From Cololabis saira (lineage: Eukaryota; Chordata; Actinopteri; Beloniformes; Belonidae): a stretch of 64,000 bases of DNA. Location: NCBI RefSeq assembly GCF_033807715.1, contig NC_084599.1, positions 32,960,160 through 33,024,159 on the forward strand. Reading direction: 5' to 3'. Made by a program: the position numbers and the translations under genes. Below the pieces are notes generated by a model. The model searched no databases. It was not told the DNA's origin and saw only the letters and a program-made list of their open reading frames with translations. Shown one piece after another: positions 59,821 through 64,000 of the stretch (its first letter is position 1; each line of letters opens with the position of its first letter).

Positions 59821-62129
59821 ATAGATTTAGGTAGAGATGGAAGTCCCCTGCCATCAGTTCTGGACAGAGTCAATCTCATTTAGATTGTTATCTTCCCAAA
59901 AATACCATCTCCAACTTCTATGCAGCTTGTGACTCTAAAAATGAATGAAACTGCAATAATAATTATGTACGTGCTTGTGACCTGAATATTTGGTCTCAAA
60001 CATTTAACTGCCTGACTTGCAGAGTGAAATCTCTGTCGAGCTGGAAGAGAGCAGAAGGATTGTTATCAGTAATTATGGTGTGAGGATAAGTCATTATGGG
60101 GTAAACTGGTCTGGTAATGAGGGAACTTTAAGCTAAAAACATGTCATCACTCCTAAGCCGAGCGCTCGGGTTTTGTGAGAATCGTATTATTGTTAAGCAG
60201 AGCACACCTCCCTTCGTCACGTGTGAAGCCTTTTAGTTCAAATGGGAATAGACAAGAAACGAAGAAGAGAGACAGGTGGATGGACAGACTGAGTGATTGA
60301 TTGTATGAATATCTTACCGCTCACCCCTCCTGCTGAGAAGAAAAACAAGAGGACGAGTGTGAATATGACAGTATTGTGGTTCTTTGACTAGATATATACC
60401 TCCTTTGTGAGGTTTGAGGTTAAGTCGTTTTTGTTTTCTCTAAGAAACATCCAGAACGTGCAGAAACATCTGCGCTCACATGTCTGCAGCCCACACAATC
60501 CCCTTAGATTCTCCTCATATAGATGCACAGGTCGTGTTTTTGAGGAGCAGCGTCATGATTAGGGTGCGGATGGAACTCCTGTGATTGTGTCTGCAGGAGC
60601 GGCGCTGAAGTCTGCCTGACAATTGCCAAGTTCCCCAATCTTCAAGTTCAGGCTGCGAAACAACTCTTTATTGCATTTCTGCAGACACATTTGCTGTTGT
60701 TGTGAGATTAGTTTACATGGTTAAATGAGAAAACAATTACAAAACACCCCGCAGCTCTGCGTCTTCCCTGGTTTGAAGTAGGTTAAGAGTATTCTTCTAG
60801 TCTAATCTTCCTCATTTGCTAAACTTCAGAATACTGTTTAGACTGCCATTGCTTTTTAAAGCTAGTCTCTAGTTGGTGCCGTAATGCGTTTCCTTTTCAG
60901 TTCTGGTGTTTGTGTGCGTTTGGGAGTGTTTGTTTTTGTTCACGACGACGCTCATCCGAGTCCCTTGGGGACGGTTCAGCTTTACATTGAGTGTGTTTGT
61001 TGTGTTTGTTTACACTTTACGTGTGAAACCGCAGACTGAATCATCAACTTGAAGTGTTATTTCGGTGAACGAGAGAGTGGGAAAGAGCGTGGGAAGATAG
61101 AAAAACGCCCAGATCGCATTTTTAAGGTTTTTTTTCTGCAGATTATTCATCCGTCAAATGTGAAATAAATAAAAAAACGACAAAAATACCCTTTAAACTG
61201 AGTTAAACTACTTTAAGGAACCAGCATTGCATGCGTTTAGTTGTTGTCGTATTTGAAGACACTTTCAGCGTTTTTAAGGAATCAAATAAAAATACCTGAA
61301 TTGCCAAAGATGAGAGAAAAAGAGCAGCGCTGCTTCGTAACAGGTGCTCGTCAGTAACCGGGCGAGGAAATCCAGGACAGGCTGTCACAGTTATTTAGTT
61401 TCAGCCGTTTCTCGTCTCCTCTCAAAGATGTGGTGTTCCAGGGAAACTAATCGCAAAGCCAACAGCAGTGTGAGACATCCACGACACTGTGACCAAAACC
61501 TTTTCAAAACTGGTTTAAAGCATTTGACAGATTTTCTATAATAGCCCAAATATGTTGTTGTGGGGCCAAAACTTGGTGCAGTTTTAGGCTTTTATTTTGA
61601 GTTGTGCACATATTTGTAATTTTACCAAAGCCTTGCAGACGGTTTCAGAAACCCTGTAATGGTCACAACTGCAAGGCACTTTTAGACTTCTCTTAGTTGC
61701 ATAAAGTATCTCATGCAGCGTGGTTTGTCACTACAGAGACAACGACACAGATACATTAGAAAGTGTCTGAATTGTGACAAATGTTATAGCAAGAAAGTAC
61801 TTTTTTTTTCTTCTCCACTGCTGCTTTACGCAGCATGGTTAGATGGTTTTAACAACCATCGACTCAGGCGTGTCTGTCTACCGTAAAATAGCCCCGGCAG
61901 ACAGAGTTTGGACGTCCCTGTCCAAGATTTCTATAACTAAAGAGAAGATGTAACTTTTTCTTTAAAGATTGTAGCTTTAATGGATATTGTTGGTTTGGAA
62001 TCGTTGTGCGGAAAACCCGTTTCCTACCAAATTAGTGGTAATAATGAAACTATCTATCCGTCTCCTCAAACCTTCAGCAGCTGAGAGCTGCTCTGAGCAG
62101 CTGCCTCTCAAACAGAACCACTCGTTCAG

Positions 62130-62236
62130 GAGCAGGGTGGTGTAGCGGCATCGTCTCAAAGCACCAATATTCACCATCTGAATCCCCTTTGGGACCTTCT
62201 GGTGGCTGCGTGAGTTTCCCCCCGGTATCCCTTGGG
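62130..62236 (+). mobile_element. SINE-like repeat, 5' part interrupted by a hAT MITE
   Basis: GGTGGTGTAGCGGCATCGTCTC, and later GGGACCTTCTGGTGGCTGCG and GTTTCCCCCCGGTAT, are decayed forms of a common fish repeat usually reading GTGGCGTAGTGGTTAGCACT ... GGGTTTCCTCCGGGTA. The copy resumes after the MITE at about 62956-63020 (CAACATCCATGTGAGGTTGG). Another piece of the same family lies at 63630. Confidence 0.55.
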
Positions 62237-62947
62237 CAGAGGTGGGTAGAGTACTGTTACTTCAGAATAATATGACTCAAGTAGAAGTAAAAAGTAGTCA
62301 TCCAAATAATTACTTGAGTAAAAGTAAAAAAGTACTTGGTGAAAAAACTACTCAAGTACTGAGTAACTGTTGAGTAACGTCTGATTTATTTTTTTAACAC
62401 AACCATTCAAACAGACAAAAGTACAAAATAATCATCTTCAGGCTAATTAAATCAATAAAATTAATTAAAATTAATAAAAAAAAATGCTTAAATTAAAATA
62501 ATCTTAAAGTAAATTCAAGTACTTTAATAAATAAAATAAATAACAGAATAACAGAATAAAAAATAAATTAAGCACAAGTAGCACAAAATTTCAAGCCTTT
62601 GTACTTTTCTTTTTTAATCAGGCAGAACTAGAACAAGCCCATGAACTCATAGAAACTCTGTGTGTGTTTGAGTCTGTGTAAATGTGACAAAACATACAAA
62701 AACAAACATTTTTCCCAAAGAATCACCCAGTGATGTCATGAGATTGACGCGTACGTGGATAAAAGGGATAAAAGAAAAGTAACAGCTCAATGTAGCCTAA
62801 TGTAGCGGAGTAAGTTTCTTCTTCACAAATCTAAAACAAAAGAAAAAGGTATAGTGATTCAAAACTACTCCTTAAAGTACAAAATTTCCCAAAACGTACT
62901 CAAGTAAATGTAACGGAGTAAATGTAACTCGTTACTACCCACCTCCG
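62237..62947 (-). mobile_element. hAT MITE, copy B of an inverted pair
   Basis: It starts CAGAGGTGGGTAG and ends in CCACCTCCG. Flanking octamers CCCTTGGG (62229-62236) and CCCTCGGG (62948-62955) match at 7 of 8 positions. The sequence is the reverse complement of 14883-15591 with scattered differences; for example, the ATGAACTCATAGAAACTCTG segment is shared. It is inserted into a SINE-like repeat. Confidence 0.87.
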
Positions 62948-63629
62948 CCCTCGGGTGTCCCGTCTTCCCTCGACAGTATTACAACATCCATGTGAGGTTG
63001 GTTGGGGATGCTATCCTGAAGGAAGGGGCACCTGAGAGCGGCTCGGTTGTCTCTGTGGAGACCACAGGTTGCACCAGCGCTGGTGAGCTACAACTCCTCA
63101 CGCACAGGGTTAAGTAGGTTTCAGAGGGTGGATTGATGGGTTCCTTCAGTCCACAATGTGATTAGGAAAGGACAATAAACCACAGGGGAAAAGAAAGAAG
63201 ACTGCACATGAAAAAGCGAGAAAAACAAATCCAAAGCTTGTGTGTTGTGCATTGTTGTAATGTTCAATGTCGCTGCCAGAAATATGAAATTACCACAAGG
63301 AGATACATTGTCTGCATAACTGCAACACAGTTTGGTGGCAAACGAATAAACAAAAATCAGATGTATCATTGCAGGAAGCGTCGCAGGAGGAGGAGAAGTG
63401 GTATAATTTTGTGAAGAGTGCAACTCTCCAACTATTGATCGATCATACACCGGCAAAGGAGATTGTCCGCTTTTAGAGGATGAGAGAGAGGAATAAATTT
63501 AGTTAAATGCCAACCTATTATGTGAAATCATTCCAGTGGAAAGAAGATTGGCTTCTTCAGCAAGATAATTATCCTAAAAACACCTCAAACTCTACAGTCG
63601 ATCTTGTCGTGGCCGAAATATGTTCATTG

Positions 63630-63768
63630 AAAGGCAGCATTGTGTCGTAGTGGCTGGCACTGTCGCCTCACAGCAAGAAGGTTCCTGCTTGGGCTCACGG
63701 GAGTCTTTCTGTAAAGAGCTTGCATGTTCTCCATGTTGGGTTGATTGATGTAGGTGTGTAGTTGTGAG
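63630..63768 (+). mobile_element. SINE-like repeat fragment
   Basis: It contains GTGTCGTAGTGGCTGGCACT, GTCGCCTCACAGCAAGAAGG, TTCCTG, and then CTTGCATGTTCTCCATGTTG, a recognisable common fish family. A new hAT-like element begins directly after it. Confidence 0.65.
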
Positions 63769-64000
63769 TAGGGATGGGAATTGATACGATTTTTCCAATT
63801 CTGATTCCATTTTCGATTCTGTTTAACGATTCGATTCTTTATCGATTCTCTTATCGATTCTCATTTGGAAAAAAGGAGAACAAACAGGTCGATTAGAATC
63901 AACTTTGTTTTATATCTTTGAACAAAAAAATACAAGTGAGGTCTTAAGACGCCCCCAGCCTCGGGCTCCTCCATGGTGAACCAGGGGGTCCCTAAAATAA
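63769..64000. mobile_element. start of a hAT-like element (TAGGGATGGGAATTGATA), cut by window end
   Basis: It has a TAGGGATGGG terminus followed by repeated CGATTC / ATCGATTCT motifs, similar in style to the other hAT MITEs. The right end lies outside the window, so no target duplication can be checked. Confidence 0.55.

Larger units (their letters stand above)
58310..64000 (+). other. lrp8: lrp8 intron downstream of EGF-B (partial)
   Basis: It begins GTAAGA. No YWTD or IFTNR-like exon is visible before the window ends, so the intron exceeds 5.6 kb. It contains a Harbinger-like element, SINE pieces, an hAT MITE and the start of another hAT-like element. The stretches 58320-59150 and 59830-62130 hold nothing recognisable apart from a short (GTT)n near 59130. 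Confidence 0.85.

Overview
This is a window from a ray-finned (very probably percomorph teleost) fish nuclear genome. It shows AT-rich non-coding DNA with long introns, GT-AG splicing, long (GT)n microsatellites, and many short DNA transposons, SINEs and LINE fragments of kinds typical of teleosts. No bacterial, viral or organellar gene organisation is seen.

The only clear host gene is a plus-strand piece of an LDL-receptor-family gene, best matched to lrp8 (apolipoprotein E receptor 2, a Reelin receptor). Six coding exons are recognised: LA3 (19609-19737), LA4-LA6 (45351-45725), LA7 (49592-49714), LA8 (51506-51628), EGF-A (56398-56517) and EGF-B (58184-58309). All begin and end in phase 1. 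Joined, they give 996 nt (332 codons) of uninterrupted ectodomain. The signal peptide, LA1 and LA2 must lie upstream of base 1. The beta-propeller, EGF-C, O-glycosylated, transmembrane and NPxY-tail exons must lie beyond base 64000. The introns are long: more than 19.6 kb before LA3, 25.6 kb between LA3 and LA4-6, and more than 5.6 kb after EGF-B.

Nearly everything else is mobile DNA inside these introns. Several elements can be delimited to the base by terminal inverted repeats plus target-site duplications. There are hAT-type elements with 8-bp duplications (9787-10724, which keeps a BED-finger transposase fragment; 14883-15591; 20168-21156; 27984-28627; 38222-38593; 57389-57997; 62237-62947). 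There are two TTAA-flanked Kolobok-like elements (5466-6266, and 43228-44832, which keeps a THAP-domain fragment). There is a PIF/Harbinger-like element with a Myb/SANT-like fragment (59156-59820), and a 2.5-kb TA-flanked foldback element with internal minisatellites (29614-32149). LINE remnants lie at 46120-46760 (minus) and 54780-55190 (plus). tRNA-derived SINEs lie near 3 kb, 44.2 kb, 62.1 kb and 63.7 kb.

Two repeat families are present as inverted pairs that flank receptor exons (14883/62237 around all six; 27984/57389 around LA4 to EGF-A). Because every exon is phase-symmetric, RNA pairing between these copies could in principle favour exon skipping or circular RNAs without breaking the frame. 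That is inference. I found no convincing new multi-gene system: the window is a transposon-rich part of one receptor gene.
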